Shown: in pieces, positions 8,443 to 16,573 of the stretch
Layout: each line of letters begins with the position of its first letter
Numbering within the stretch: position 1 is the stretch's first letter
DNA from: Oceanococcus sp964629015
GTDB lineage: Bacteria; Pseudomonadota; Gammaproteobacteria; Nevskiales; Oceanococcaceae
Reading direction: 5' to 3'
Length of the DNA stretch: 64,000 nucleotides
Assembly: GCA_964629015.1 (NCBI GenBank)
Contig: CAZVMN010000002.1
Coordinates: 124,001-188,000, forward strand
Position numbers and translations under genes: made by a program
Notes under the pieces: model-generated
Told to the model about the DNA's origin: nothing
The model's input: only the letters and a program-made list of their open reading frames with translations
Databases searched by the model: none

Positions 8443-8470
8443 AATTGGGGATGGCCTGAGCGCTTTCAAG
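8443..8470 (-). promoter_or_regulatory. Sigma-32-type heat-shock promoter for dnaK
   Basis: Read on the minus strand, CTTGAA (8465-8470) is separated by 14 bases from CCCCAATT (8443-8450). This fits the sigma-32 consensus CTTGAA-N13-15-CCCCATNT closely. The -35 overlaps the grpE stop codon, so dnaK has its own heat-inducible start inside the operon, with a leader of roughly 70 bases. Confidence 0.8.
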
Positions 8471-9044
8471 CACCGCCTTCAGTGGGTACGGCACGCGAAA
8501 CAATCACCATGGCCGGACGCAGCACGCGCTCGTTCAACACATAGCCTTTTTGCATCACGTCGATAACAGTGTTCGGAGCAACCTCCGCACTGGGCACGGC
8601 ACTCATGGCCTCATGGCGCGCGGGGTCAAATGTTTCACCTTTCGGATCGATGGTTTGCACCCCGTGCCGCACCAACACGTCGCCGAGCATCTTGGCGGTT
8701 AAAGCCGTACCTTCAATGTACTTCTCGTCCGCACCGCTATCGCGGGCCGCTTTGAGGCCCATATCCAGGCTGTCGCACACTGCGAGCAAGTCCTGAGCGA
8801 ATTTTTCCAGGGCGAAACGGCGGGCCGCATCGACTTCGCGCTCTGCGCGCTTGCGAATGTTGTCCTGCTCTGCGGTTGCTCGCAGGCATCGCTCCCAGTT
8901 TTCATCCGCTTTGGCTTGCGCCTCAGCCAACTGGGCTTTGAGTTCTTCCAAACCAAGATCAGCGGAAGAACCCGCCACTTCTTGCGCTTGGGAATCGGCG
9001 TTGTCCGCCGTAGGTTCAGGATTGGCGTTTGGCTCGTGCTGCAC
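8466..9044 (-). CDS. grpE: Nucleotide exchange factor GrpE
   Basis: GrpE is the dimeric exchange factor that releases ADP from DnaK. The 192-residue protein has an acidic, disordered N-terminus, a long coiled-coil helix (about residues 25-90) and the C-terminal beta domain with FDPARHEAMSAVP and VLRPAMVIVS, all typical. The GTG start at 9044 is preceded by TGGAG at a good distance. It lies between hrcA and dnaK and has its own sigma-32-type promoter. Confidence 0.96.
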   Translation of the reverse strand: MQHEPNANPEPTADNADSQAQEVAGSSADLGLEELKAQLAEAQAKADENWERCLRATAEQDNIRKRAEREVDAARRFALEKFAQDLLAVCDSLDMGLKAARDSGADEKYIEGTALTAKMLGDVLVRHGVQTIDPKGETFDPARHEAMSAVPSAEVAPNTVIDVMQKGYVLNERVLRPAMVIVSRAVPTEGGA

Positions 9045-9099
9045 GCGCTTGCTCCAGTGATGTGTCGAAATATGAGGCCGACAGGGCCAGGCACGCGCT

Positions 9100-9127
9100 A
9101 TTTGGGGGTGTTCACGCGTGATTCAAG
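9100..9127 (-). promoter_or_regulatory. Sigma-32-type heat-shock promoter for grpE
   Basis: On the minus strand CTTGAA (9122-9127) and CCCCAAAT (9100-9107) are 14 bases apart, a near-consensus sigma-32 promoter. The spacer contains the perfect palindrome TCACGCGTGA (9112-9121), well placed for a repressor. No CIRCE element, the usual HrcA operator, is visible. Confidence 0.8.
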
Positions 9128-9132
9128 ACTTG

Positions 9133-10233
9133 TTAGCTGCGCGGGCGGCCATCGCTGGCCATTCCGTCGTTCAGCACACCGCCGAGCGCGGCAGCCGTCG
9201 CGTCCACCAGAGGGATCAAGCGCCGGTAATCCATGCGTTGAGGACCAATTACGCCAAGTACGCCGGCCATTTCACCATCAACCTGATAAGGCGCGGTGAT
9301 CAAACTGCAATTGTCCAAAATGTCGTAGCCCGATTCTCGCCCGATATAGATGCGGATGCCGTCCGCATCCAGGCACCGGTCCAAGAAGCCAAGCAATTCG
9401 CGCTTGCGGTCCAGGGCATCGAACAAACCGCGCAAATATTGCGGGTTGAGCAGATCATCGCCTGTGAGCAGGTTGCCGCGCCCGGACACCGCCAGTTTGC
9501 TGCGCGAGGCAGGGTTGGCGACTTGCTCTGCAAAGGCCGCAACCTCGCGCATGATGCGGTCGATCTTTTCCCAACGTTCGCGCACGTCCCGGCTGAGCAG
9601 CTCGCGCAGGGCCAGCAGATCACGACCGGCATAACGTTCGTTCAGGAAACTGGCCGCTTGCGCCAAACGTGCCGCGGAGACCGGCTCCGCCAACTCAAAG
9701 ATGCGGTTTTGCACCTGGCTGCCGTTGACCACCAGCACGGCGAGCACCTTGCGTTCAGTCAGCGGCACAAACTCGATTTGATGCAGCCGGCATTGATTGC
9801 GTCGCGGCACCGATACCACAGCCGCCATCTGACTGAGCTGCGACAGCAATTGCGATGCACTGCTTGCGGCTTCCTCGCCGGCTTCCAGTCGAGCGAGCAA
9901 CTGATGACGCAAGGCATGGAACTCGCCCAACTCGGGTGTTTGCGGGCTGAGCAATGTATCGACGAAAAACCGATAGCCGCGCTGTGTGGGCACCCGTCCC
10001 GCGGAGGTGTGGGGTGCGTTCAGGTAGCCCAAACGCTCCAAATCCGACAAGGTGTTGCGAATCGTCGCCGCGCTGACATTCAAACTGCTGGTCTGCGACA
10101 ACAAACGCGAACCGACCGGCTGGCCGACCATGATATAGCGCTCGACAACCAGCTTGAGGATCTGACACGCGCGTTCGTTCAGCTCATCACTGACAACCGC
10201 GTCTTCCATTGTGTTCGATTGCGCGTCACCCAT
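9133..10233 (-). CDS. hrcA: Heat-inducible transcription repressor HrcA
   Basis: HrcA represses class I heat-shock genes by binding CIRCE operators. The N-terminal winged-helix region (about residues 17-90) contains GQPVGSRLLSQTSSLNVSAATIRN and HTSAGRVPTQRGYRFF, both diagnostic. The rest is the GAF-like dimerisation domain, ending LIPLVDATAAALGGVL. The length fits. The first ATG (10233) lies only about 8 bases from the promoter -10, so the ATG at 10209 may be the real start. It precedes grpE in the same direction. Confidence 0.93.
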   Translation of the reverse strand: MGDAQSNTMEDAVVSDELNERACQILKLVVERYIMVGQPVGSRLLSQTSSLNVSAATIRNTLSDLERLGYLNAPHTSAGRVPTQRGYRFFVDTLLSPQTPELGEFHALRHQLLARLEAGEEAASSASQLLSQLSQMAAVVSVPRRNQCRLHQIEFVPLTERKVLAVLVVNGSQVQNRIFELAEPVSAARLAQAASFLNERYAGRDLLALRELLSRDVRERWEKIDRIMREVAAFAEQVANPASRSKLAVSGRGNLLTGDDLLNPQYLRGLFDALDRKRELLGFLDRCLDADGIRIYIGRESGYDILDNCSLITAPYQVDGEMAGVLGVIGPQRMDYRRLIPLVDATAAALGGVLNDGMASDGRPRS

Positions 10234-10240
10234 GCTGCAT

Positions 10241-10269
10241 TAATGGGGATCAGTAAGACCCAAGTCAAG
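10241..10269 (-). promoter_or_regulatory. Sigma-32-type heat-shock promoter for hrcA
   Basis: On the minus strand CTTGAC (10264-10269), a 15-base spacer and CCCCATTA (10241-10248) match the sigma-32 consensus with one change in the -35. This makes the repressor gene itself heat-inducible. The element lies in the short interval between the divergent hrcA and nadK genes. Confidence 0.8.
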
Positions 10270-10334
10270 CGTTCGTCAGGGAGACTGCGGATCAGCTAAG
10301 CTTGCCGCGAACTTTTCAGAGCACGGCGTGGATC

Positions 10335-11210
10335 GTGAGCGATTTCAAGACTATTGGTGTTGTCGTGAAAACCGACTCGCAGCAAGCGCCCGCGATGGGC
10401 CGCCAATTGCTCGAGGATCTACGCTCACGCGGTCTGCCCACCTGCTTGGATCACGACAGTGCGGCGTTGTTGCTGGGTGAGACGTCCTCGCTGAGCATTG
10501 CGGATCTGGGTCAACGTTGCGATTTGGTCATTGTGATGGGGGGCGATGGCACCCTGCTGCACGCCGGGCGTGCGCTGGCTGCCTCAGGAGTCCCCTTGCT
10601 TGGCGTGAATCTGGGCCGCTTGGGTTTCATGGTGGATATTGCCCCGGCAGACATTTCGGATTCCCTGAGCCACATTCTTGATGGCGCTTACCGGGTTGAA
10701 GAGCGTTTGATTCTGGAAGCGTGCGATGCGGCGGGTCAGCACCCACCGCAGATCGCCATCAACGATGTCGTGGTCAGACACCAGCGCTATGTGCGGATGC
10801 TGGATTTTTCCACCTACGCCAACGGCACATTCATCAGCCAACATCGTGCCGATGGCATCATCGTATCCACTCCAACGGGCTCGACCGCGTACGCCCTGTC
10901 CAGCGGCGGACCGATGATGCATCCCAGCTTGGATGCCATGGCACTGGTACCGATTTCACCACACACTTTGAGCGATCGTCCCTTGATGCTGCCGGCTTCC
11001 ACCGAGCTGGCAGTCGAAATCGCCGACGACCCGGACAACCCCGCGCTGTTCACCTGCGACGGTCAAAAAGACAGCCACCTGCCACCGGGTGGGCGCTTGG
11101 TGATCCGTCGCAGTCCGCTGATCATGCGCCTGGTTCATCCCACCGACTACGATTACTTCGGCATTCTGCGCAGCAAATTGCACTGGGGTCGCAACCGTAA
11201 CGACGCATGA
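10335..11210 (+). CDS. nadK: NAD kinase
   Basis: NAD kinase phosphorylates NAD to NADP. The GGDGT motif is in VIVMGGDGTLLHAGR, followed by GVNLGRLGFMVDI and the substrate region ADGIIVSTPTGSTAYALSSGGP, all characteristic. The open frame can be extended to a TTG at 10302. I chose the GTG at 10335 because it gives the usual start SDFKTIGVVVK. The ATG of recN overlaps its stop (ATGA), as in many gammaproteobacteria, so the two are cotranscribed. Confidence 0.95.
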   Translation: MSDFKTIGVVVKTDSQQAPAMGRQLLEDLRSRGLPTCLDHDSAALLLGETSSLSIADLGQRCDLVIVMGGDGTLLHAGRALAASGVPLLGVNLGRLGFMVDIAPADISDSLSHILDGAYRVEERLILEACDAAGQHPPQIAINDVVVRHQRYVRMLDFSTYANGTFISQHRADGIIVSTPTGSTAYALSSGGPMMHPSLDAMALVPISPHTLSDRPLMLPASTELAVEIADDPDNPALFTCDGQKDSHLPPGGRLVIRRSPLIMRLVHPTDYDYFGILRSKLHWGRNRNDA

Positions 11211-12901
11211 AACCTTGTCTGCTGTCCTTGCACATTCGCGATTTCGCGATCATCCATGAAATCGATGTTGATTTTTTGGCCGGCTTTACCGTGTTCTCGG
11301 GGGAGACCGGGGCCGGCAAATCAATCTTGTTTGATGCCTTGGGATTGGTGCTTGGCGAGCGTGCCGACAGCGCTGTGGTCCGCGACGGAGCAAACCGCAG
11401 CGAGGTCAGCGCCATATTTGCGATTGGCGAGAATGTCGCCGCAAAAGCCTGGCTTGAGGAACAAGGTCTGGATGACCCGGATGAAGGCAACGACGAGTTG
11501 GTCATACGCCGGCAAATTCAGGCCGCCGGGCAATCACGCGCCTTTATCAACGGCGCACCGGCCAAACTGACTCAACTGAAGGCATTGTCCGAGCATCTGC
11601 TGGATATCCATGGCCAACACGCTCACCAATCGCTACTAAAACCGGCGGCACAACGCGATTTGCTCGACAACTTCGGGCGCTTGAACAACGAGCTCGAAGC
11701 GGTCCGGCAGGCCAGCGAAACACTCACAGAGCTCGACCAGCGCATTGAACAACTTTCACGCGGCGATGATCTGAGCCAACGACGTGAGCTGTTGCGCTAC
11801 CAGTTGAATGAGCTGAACGAGCTGGAACCCAGTGCGGCTGACTTTGAACAGCTTGAGCATGACTTTCGCGTTCAGTCTGAAGCTGAGCATCTGCTCCAAC
11901 AGGCGGGACACGCACACGAGCGCCTGTATTCCGCTGAAAACAGCCTGTACGACCAGGTTCAAAGCGTGCTTCAAGGTCTCGCCGACGTCCGCGATTTCGA
12001 CGCGCGCTTCGCAGAAGCGCAGGATCTGTGTTCGCAGGCCCAAATCCAGATCAAAGAAGCTGCCGGACTTTGCGAAGACCTCAGCGGAGAAATCGAGCCC
12101 GACCCCCAAGCTTTAAAAGCGCTCTCCCAGCGCCTGGATAGCTACCAGAGCCAGGCGCGCAAACACCACACCACACCGGAAGAGCTTGGGCAGCACTGGC
12201 AGCGATTGAGTGCCGAGCTTGCTGAGCTGGAGTCGTCGGAACACGACCTCGATCAACTCAGCGAACGGCGCGAAGCCGCCCTGCAAGACTATAAGCGGGC
12301 TGCTGATGCACTTTCTGAACAACGCCAACGGGTCGCCAAGACGCTGGGCGATGCGATCACAACCGCCGTCAGACCGCTGGGTTTGGCCCACGCTCGTTGC
12401 GAGATCGACGTCACCTCCAGCGCGTCCGCCACCCACGGTCCGCATGGTCAAGATCGCATTGAGCTGCGCGTTGCGATGAACCCGGGGCAAAGCGCTGCCC
12501 CCTTGTCCAAGGTGGCGTCTGGTGGTGAGCTCGCACGTACCAGCCTGGCGATACAGGTTGTTTGCCTGGACCAATCGCCCGTGCCTGTGCTGCTGTTTGA
12601 TGAGGTCGATGTCGGCATTGGCGGCGGTGTCGCCGAAACGGTTGGTCGACAGCTCAAAGCGTTGGCCGCGCACTATCAAGTGTTTTGCGTGACCCATCAG
12701 CCTCAGGTTGCGGCCCTCGCGGACACCCACTTTCAGGTCAGCAAGCACATCCAGGACGGGCAAACGCAGACCCAGGTGGTGGCGCTGACACCCGAAGCCC
12801 GCGTGGATGAACTCGCACGCATGCTTGGCGGGGTCAAAATTACCGATCAAACCCGCGCTCATGCGCGGGAAATGTTGGATCTCGGTCAGCAACCTTTGTG
12901 A
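11207..12901 (+). CDS. recN: DNA repair protein RecN
   Basis: RecN is an SMC-like ATPase for double-strand break repair. The Walker A motif is in FSGETGAGKSILFDA near residue 30. Long coiled-coil arms fill the middle. The C-terminus has the ABC signature region KVASGGELARTSLAIQ and the Walker B segment VLLFDEVDVGIGG, then VTHQPQVAALAD. The 564-residue length is normal. It overlaps nadK by ATGA and converges on fur, with about 20 bases between the stops. No LexA box was recognised upstream. Confidence 0.97.
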   Translation: MKPCLLSLHIRDFAIIHEIDVDFLAGFTVFSGETGAGKSILFDALGLVLGERADSAVVRDGANRSEVSAIFAIGENVAAKAWLEEQGLDDPDEGNDELVIRRQIQAAGQSRAFINGAPAKLTQLKALSEHLLDIHGQHAHQSLLKPAAQRDLLDNFGRLNNELEAVRQASETLTELDQRIEQLSRGDDLSQRRELLRYQLNELNELEPSAADFEQLEHDFRVQSEAEHLLQQAGHAHERLYSAENSLYDQVQSVLQGLADVRDFDARFAEAQDLCSQAQIQIKEAAGLCEDLSGEIEPDPQALKALSQRLDSYQSQARKHHTTPEELGQHWQRLSAELAELESSEHDLDQLSERREAALQDYKRAADALSEQRQRVAKTLGDAITTAVRPLGLAHARCEIDVTSSASATHGPHGQDRIELRVAMNPGQSAAPLSKVASGGELARTSLAIQVVCLDQSPVPVLLFDEVDVGIGGGVAETVGRQLKALAAHYQVFCVTHQPQVAALADTHFQVSKHIQDGQTQTQVVALTPEARVDELARMLGGVKITDQTRAHAREMLDLGQQPL

Positions 12902-12920
12902 GCGGCGCTGAACCGCAGGG

Positions 12921-13349
12921 CTACTTGTTGTGGCCCACGCACTCCTTGCCCTGACAATTGCCGTACATGACCAAGCTGTGATCGGTCAGGATAAAACCGT
13001 TTTCCTCAGCAATCGCTTTCTGGCGGTCTTCAATGGTTTTGTCGACGAACTCGACAACTTTGCCGCAATGCACGCAAACGATATGGTCGTGGTGTTTGCC
13101 CTGCTCCAGTTCAAAGACCGCTTGACCGCCATCGAAATTGTGTCGTGCGATCAGACCTGCCGATTCAAACTGCGTGAGTACCCGGTAGACCGTGGCCAGA
13201 CCAATTTTCTCATCGCCCTCGTCCATGAGATAGCGATAAACGTCTTCTGCACTGAGATGCTCGTCCGGATTTTTCTCGAAAATTTCGAGAATTTTGAGCC
13301 GAGGCAAGGTGACTTTGAGTCCGGCCTTGCGCAAATCCTTGGTTTCCAA
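12921..13349 (-). CDS. fur: Ferric uptake regulator Fur
   Basis: Fur is the iron-responsive repressor of siderophore and iron-uptake genes. The 142-residue protein has the winged-helix half (AGLKVTLPRLKILEIF, EDVYRYLMDEGDEKIGLATVYRVL) and a metal half with GKHHDHIVCVHCGKV. Cysteines 92 and 95, plus 132 and 137, are the usual structural zinc ligands. It is divergent from bamE, the conserved arrangement in pseudomonads and relatives, and convergent with recN. Confidence 0.97.
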   Translation of the reverse strand: METKDLRKAGLKVTLPRLKILEIFEKNPDEHLSAEDVYRYLMDEGDEKIGLATVYRVLTQFESAGLIARHNFDGGQAVFELEQGKHHDHIVCVHCGKVVEFVDKTIEDRQKAIAEENGFILTDHSLVMYGNCQGKECVGHNK

Positions 13350-13420
13350 TTTCTCCCTCCGAATGAGCCGGATTCTTTATTCCGGTATTATCGCACGCCT
13401 TCCCACAGTGTGTAGTTTCC

Positions 13421-13783
13421 ATGCGTCTGTTGATCCCTCTGCTTCTTGTCCTGACCACGGCGTGCTCCCCGGTGTTCAAACTCAACACTCGGCAAGGCAA
13501 CATGATTGACGATGAGAAACTGGACCAGGTGAAAGTCGGCATGACCCGCGAGCAGGTGCACTATCTGATGGGCTCGCCGCTGGTGCGCGATGATTTCAGC
13601 ACCGGTCGCTGGGACTATGTGGTCTATTTCCGCACCGGAGACGGCGAGGAATATCGGCGCACAGTCAGCATGTACTTCGACGCCGATACGCTGCAACGCG
13701 TCGACGACAGCAAACCGCCGAAAACCGCGGACGAGGATGCCGAAGTCGAACCGGAAGACCTGACGCCCGACGACCTACCCTAA
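13421..13783 (+). CDS. bamE: Outer membrane protein assembly factor BamE
   Basis: BamE (SmpA/OmlA) is a lipoprotein of the BAM complex that inserts beta-barrel proteins. A lipoprotein signal ends at LTTAC (Cys15). The SmpA/OmlA domain is clear: VKVGMTREQVHYLMGSPLV and RWDYVVYFRTG. The C-terminus is a short acidic tail (about residues 90-120) longer than in E. coli. A TATTAT at 13386-13391 may be its -10 box. Its stop overlaps the convergent rnfH gene. Confidence 0.93.
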   Translation: MRLLIPLLLVLTTACSPVFKLNTRQGNMIDDEKLDQVKVGMTREQVHYLMGSPLVRDDFSTGRWDYVVYFRTGDGEEYRRTVSMYFDADTLQRVDDSKPPKTADEDAEVEPEDLTPDDLP

Positions 13784-14085
13784 CTGGCCGCGGTTTCGCG
13801 TGCCCGTTTGCGACGGGCTTCTTTGGGGTCGGCCTTGAGCGCGCGATAGATCTCAGCGCGATCACGCGGTTGCAAGGTTTGGTCGAGCTGTCCGAGCTTG
13901 CCCCACACGCCGACTTTGTTGCGCGTCAAATCAATCTCCGGACACAGGTCCAAAATCCCGCTGTGCCGCACAGCATCCTCCAGCGTGCTGCCGTGCGGCA
14001 CGTTGAGCGAGAGCAAATGCTGCTTTTGCGGGGTGGCGTAAGCCACCTCTACGGCGATCAGATCACCCGTGATTTCGGTAGACAT
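13780..14085 (-). CDS. rnfH: RnfH family ubiquitin-like protein
   Basis: This 101-residue protein of the RnfH/RatB (UPF0125) family has a ubiquitin-like fold: VEVAYATPQKQHLLSLNVPHGST, then VGVWGKLGQLDQTLQPRDRAEIYRAL. Its exact role is unsettled. The frame is open further upstream (a run of cysteine codons), but the ATG at 14085 fits the family start. Normally it is cotranscribed with ratA and sits between bamE and smpB. Here the partner position is taken by a sodium symporter whose end overlaps it by 23 bases. Confidence 0.85.
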   Translation of the reverse strand: MSTEITGDLIAVEVAYATPQKQHLLSLNVPHGSTLEDAVRHSGILDLCPEIDLTRNKVGVWGKLGQLDQTLQPRDRAEIYRALKADPKEARRKRARETAAS

Positions 14086-15460
14086 CGGAGTCGAGAGGCT
14101 GAAAAAAATCGAGAACGGCGTCCATGATACCGCTGGTGTGCAGCAACAGCAGCAACAGCAGCAAACGCGCGCCATAGCGCAACCAGATATACCAGGGGCC
14201 CATCATCAACAACGATGAACCACTGGCGCCCAAAACCAACCCGGGCGGCAACGCGCGACCGACAAAACTGGCAATCAAAAAACAATTCAATGGGACCAGC
14301 AGATTGACGCCCAGATATACCAGCCAATCAACCGCCCCATGCCCATAAATTTCCCAGTCCTGCCAGGGGCCAAAGCTAAAAATTGCGATCAGCCCAACCA
14401 ACCAGGCAAGCAAGGTCATGCTGCCTGCTGCGGCGACACGCGAGCAGCGGAAACGCTCGCGGATGGATTGAACAAACGGCTCAATCAGCAAGACGGCTGA
14501 ACTGGCAGACAGCAGCAGCAACAAACAGAAAAATTGAACCTGAGCGCTGCGGTTGTGCCCCAAGCCGACGACGAGATCGACAAACACCAACTGCACACCG
14601 CTGCTGACCGTCGCGGCACCACCCACCATGGAGGCCACCGCCGTTCCGATAATCAGTGAGAACGCCAGGTCGAGCATCACCACCCCAACGGCGATTCGCG
14701 CGGTTTGTGCGTTGCTCTGCAAGCGGCGGCCGACCACGTAGGCGATACCCAAACCAACGCTCAAGGTGAAGCAAGCCTGAGCCAGCGCATTCCAAAAGCC
14801 TTGGACGCCCAACTCTGACCAACGTATCTGGAACAGCGCATCCAGCCCGCCAGGGACGCGCTGCAGACTCGGCAAGGTGTCCGCAAGGCTCAAGGCGAGC
14901 ATCACCATAAGCCCGCCAAACCACATCGATGCCCGCAAGATACCCATACGCCAGCCCTGCGCACTGGCGACACCGACACAAAGCCAGAACAGGGTATGCC
15001 ATACCAAGCTGCGCTCTGGGTCGGCGGCCAGGTCCAAGAACAAGGCGCGGGCTGCTTCCGTATTGAGGTCTTGTGTTGCTCCGCTGGCGGCACGAAATAC
15101 GTAGCCAAAGCTCCAGCCCGCCATGGAACCGTACAGCGCGATAACCAAGATGCCGGCAAGTGGCAGCGTATAGATCAGCAACAACCACGACCGCGACAGC
15201 TTGAGCGCTTTGACGGTTTCCCGCGTGGCTGGCGAAAACCGCGCGCCTGCGAGTTTGCCAAACGCCAACTCCGCCATCAGCACGGGCGCGCCGAGCAACA
15301 ACAGCGCCAACAGATACACGATCAGGAATGCACCACCGCCGTGATTCAGGGCCAGTGATGGCAACCGCCAGATATCACCAAGCCCAACCGCGGCGACAGC
15401 CAGAATCAAAATCGCCTGCGTGTTCGACAGGCGCCACATACCGGGCTTGGCCATAGTCAA
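14063..15460 (-). CDS. Sodium-dependent transporter of the SNF (NSS) family
   Basis: This is a 465-residue inner-membrane symporter of the neurotransmitter:sodium symporter family, usually importing amino acids. The first helix has the sodium-site pattern AVAAVGLGDIWRLP followed by NHGGGAFLIVY, typical of bacterial members. About twelve hydrophobic segments follow. Near the C-terminus a run of CAG-type repeats (14140-14165 region) encodes eight leucines within a membrane helix. The substrate is unknown. It lies between rnfH and smpB where ratA is usual. Confidence 0.9.
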   Translation of the reverse strand: MTMAKPGMWRLSNTQAILILAVAAVGLGDIWRLPSLALNHGGGAFLIVYLLALLLLGAPVLMAELAFGKLAGARFSPATRETVKALKLSRSWLLLIYTLPLAGILVIALYGSMAGWSFGYVFRAASGATQDLNTEAARALFLDLAADPERSLVWHTLFWLCVGVASAQGWRMGILRASMWFGGLMVMLALSLADTLPSLQRVPGGLDALFQIRWSELGVQGFWNALAQACFTLSVGLGIAYVVGRRLQSNAQTARIAVGVVMLDLAFSLIIGTAVASMVGGAATVSSGVQLVFVDLVVGLGHNRSAQVQFFCLLLLLSASSAVLLIEPFVQSIRERFRCSRVAAAGSMTLLAWLVGLIAIFSFGPWQDWEIYGHGAVDWLVYLGVNLLVPLNCFLIASFVGRALPPGLVLGASGSSLLMMGPWYIWLRYGARLLLLLLLLHTSGIMDAVLDFFQPLDSDVYRNHG

Positions 15461-15605
15461 ACGAAATTATGCGCTACGCGCAGGCACAGCCACGCGGATA
15501 CAGGCAGGCACTTGGGCCTTCTGCGACAATAGCGACATTGAACTGGCGACAATGGACTGAATCCCCCCGATTCGGTTCACGCCGGAAGCTTACCGCACCG
15601 AACTG

Positions 15606-16082
15606 ATGAAAAAGACCAAATCCAACGCCGGCGAGCGAATAATCGCGAAAAATCGCAAAGCGCGTCACGAATACAGCATCGAAGAGAACTACGAAGGTGG
15701 GCTGGTCCTGGAAGGCTGGGAGGTCAAATCCCTGCGCGAAGGGCGCGCCAACGTCGCCGAAGCCTACGTGATGATCAAGGATGCCGAGGCATGGTTGATC
15801 GGCTGTCACATCACGCCCTTGGAATCCGCCTCAACGCACGTCAACCCCGACCCAACGCGGACGCGCAAGATCCTGTTGCAACGCCCCGAGTTGAACAAAC
15901 TCATCGGGGCGGTGGAGCGCGCAGGTTACACCCTGATTCCGCTTGATCTGCATTGGACGCGGGGCCGTGCCAAATTGGATATAGGCCTGGCCAAAGGCAA
16001 GAAACAACACGACAAACGCGCGGATATCAAAGAACGCGACTGGGCGCGTGACAAACAACGCCTGATGAAAGTGAACGCATAG
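15606..16082 (+). CDS. smpB: SsrA-binding protein SmpB
   Basis: SmpB binds tmRNA and places it in the A site of stalled ribosomes. The 158-residue protein shows the beta-barrel core (ARHEYSIEENYEGGLVLEGWEVKSLREGRANVAEAY is family-typical) and a basic C-terminal tail, KGKKQHDKRADIKERDW, that inserts in the mRNA channel. The ATG at 15606 gives the usual MKKTKSNAGERIIAKNRKA start. The tmRNA gene follows immediately on the same strand, so the two partners are adjacent. Confidence 0.97.
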   Translation: MKKTKSNAGERIIAKNRKARHEYSIEENYEGGLVLEGWEVKSLREGRANVAEAYVMIKDAEAWLIGCHITPLESASTHVNPDPTRTRKILLQRPELNKLIGAVERAGYTLIPLDLHWTRGRAKLDIGLAKGKKQHDKRADIKERDWARDKQRLMKVNA

Positions 16083-16117
16083 CACTGCTATGGGAACATA
16101 CGGAGCTCGCGCCGGTC

Positions 16118-16123
16118 TATAAT
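16118..16123 (+). promoter_or_regulatory. Likely tmRNA promoter -10 element
   Basis: A perfect TATAAT lies 44 bases before the mature tmRNA 5' end. No good -35 hexamer is seen 17 bases upstream. The expected start would leave a short leader for RNase P to remove. Confidence 0.55.
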
Positions 16124-16167
16124 GGCGTGTGAACAGTTCGTCGGAATTTTGGGCTGTTCTCACCCAC

Positions 16168-16528
16168 GGGGGCGACATGGTTTCGACAGGATTCGCGACG
16201 CCCGAGGTGCATGCCGAGGTTGTTTTGGCCCTCGTAAAACACCAAAGCAAACTAAGTATAGTTGCCAACGACGACAACTACGCTCTAGCCGCCTAAATAG
16301 GCTAGTGCCCTCCCGGTCATTGCTCATAGTGCCGGATCAGGGTATCGACTCATATGAGATCGCCTGGACACTGGCTTCTTGTGAAAGGGTTAAATCAATA
16401 CAGAAGCTAGGCTTGCGCGTTCTCCGCTGACTGGGTAGCGCGGGTCAAAAATCTTACAGTGAGCTAAGCATGTAGATCCGAAGGTAGAGGTCTTCTGGAC
16501 GCGGGTTCGATTCCCGCCGCCTCCACCA
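16168..16528 (+). ncRNA. ssrA: Transfer-messenger RNA (tmRNA)
   Basis: tmRNA rescues stalled ribosomes and tags the stalled peptide. The 5' end GGGGGCG pairs with CGCCTCC before the encoded CCA, forming the tRNA-like acceptor stem. The T arm GCGGGTTCGATTCCCGC ends the molecule. The reading frame at 16264-16296 encodes tag ANDDNYALAA followed by TAA, very close to the E. coli tag ANDENYALAA. Pseudoknot-type repeats fill the middle. Length is 361 bases. smpB lies directly upstream. Confidence 0.97.
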
Positions 16529-16536
16529 TTCCCGAC

Positions 16537-16562
16537 AAAAGCCGCCTCCCGGGCGGCTTTTG
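16537..16562. terminator. Intrinsic terminator after tmRNA
   Basis: AAAAGCCGCC and GGCGGCTTTT form a strong stem eight bases after the tmRNA CCA, with T residues on the plus side and the complementary pattern on the minus. It can serve the convergent DUF455 gene as well, whose stop is at 16574. Confidence 0.85.
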
Positions 16563-16573
16563 TGTATTTACAG

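Noticed and set aside
14140..14165. CAG repeat considered as a CRISPR or satellite array
   Set aside because: Only a short trinucleotide run inside a coding helix; no spacers or repeat units.
14086..14175. Upstream extension of rnfH with a run of cysteine codons
   Set aside because: The cysteines are the antisense-frame reading of the CAG-type repeat in the symporter gene; the family start is the ATG at 14085.
16122..16430. 102-residue frame across the tmRNA gene
   Set aside because: The stretch is the structural RNA itself; only the ten-residue tag is translated.
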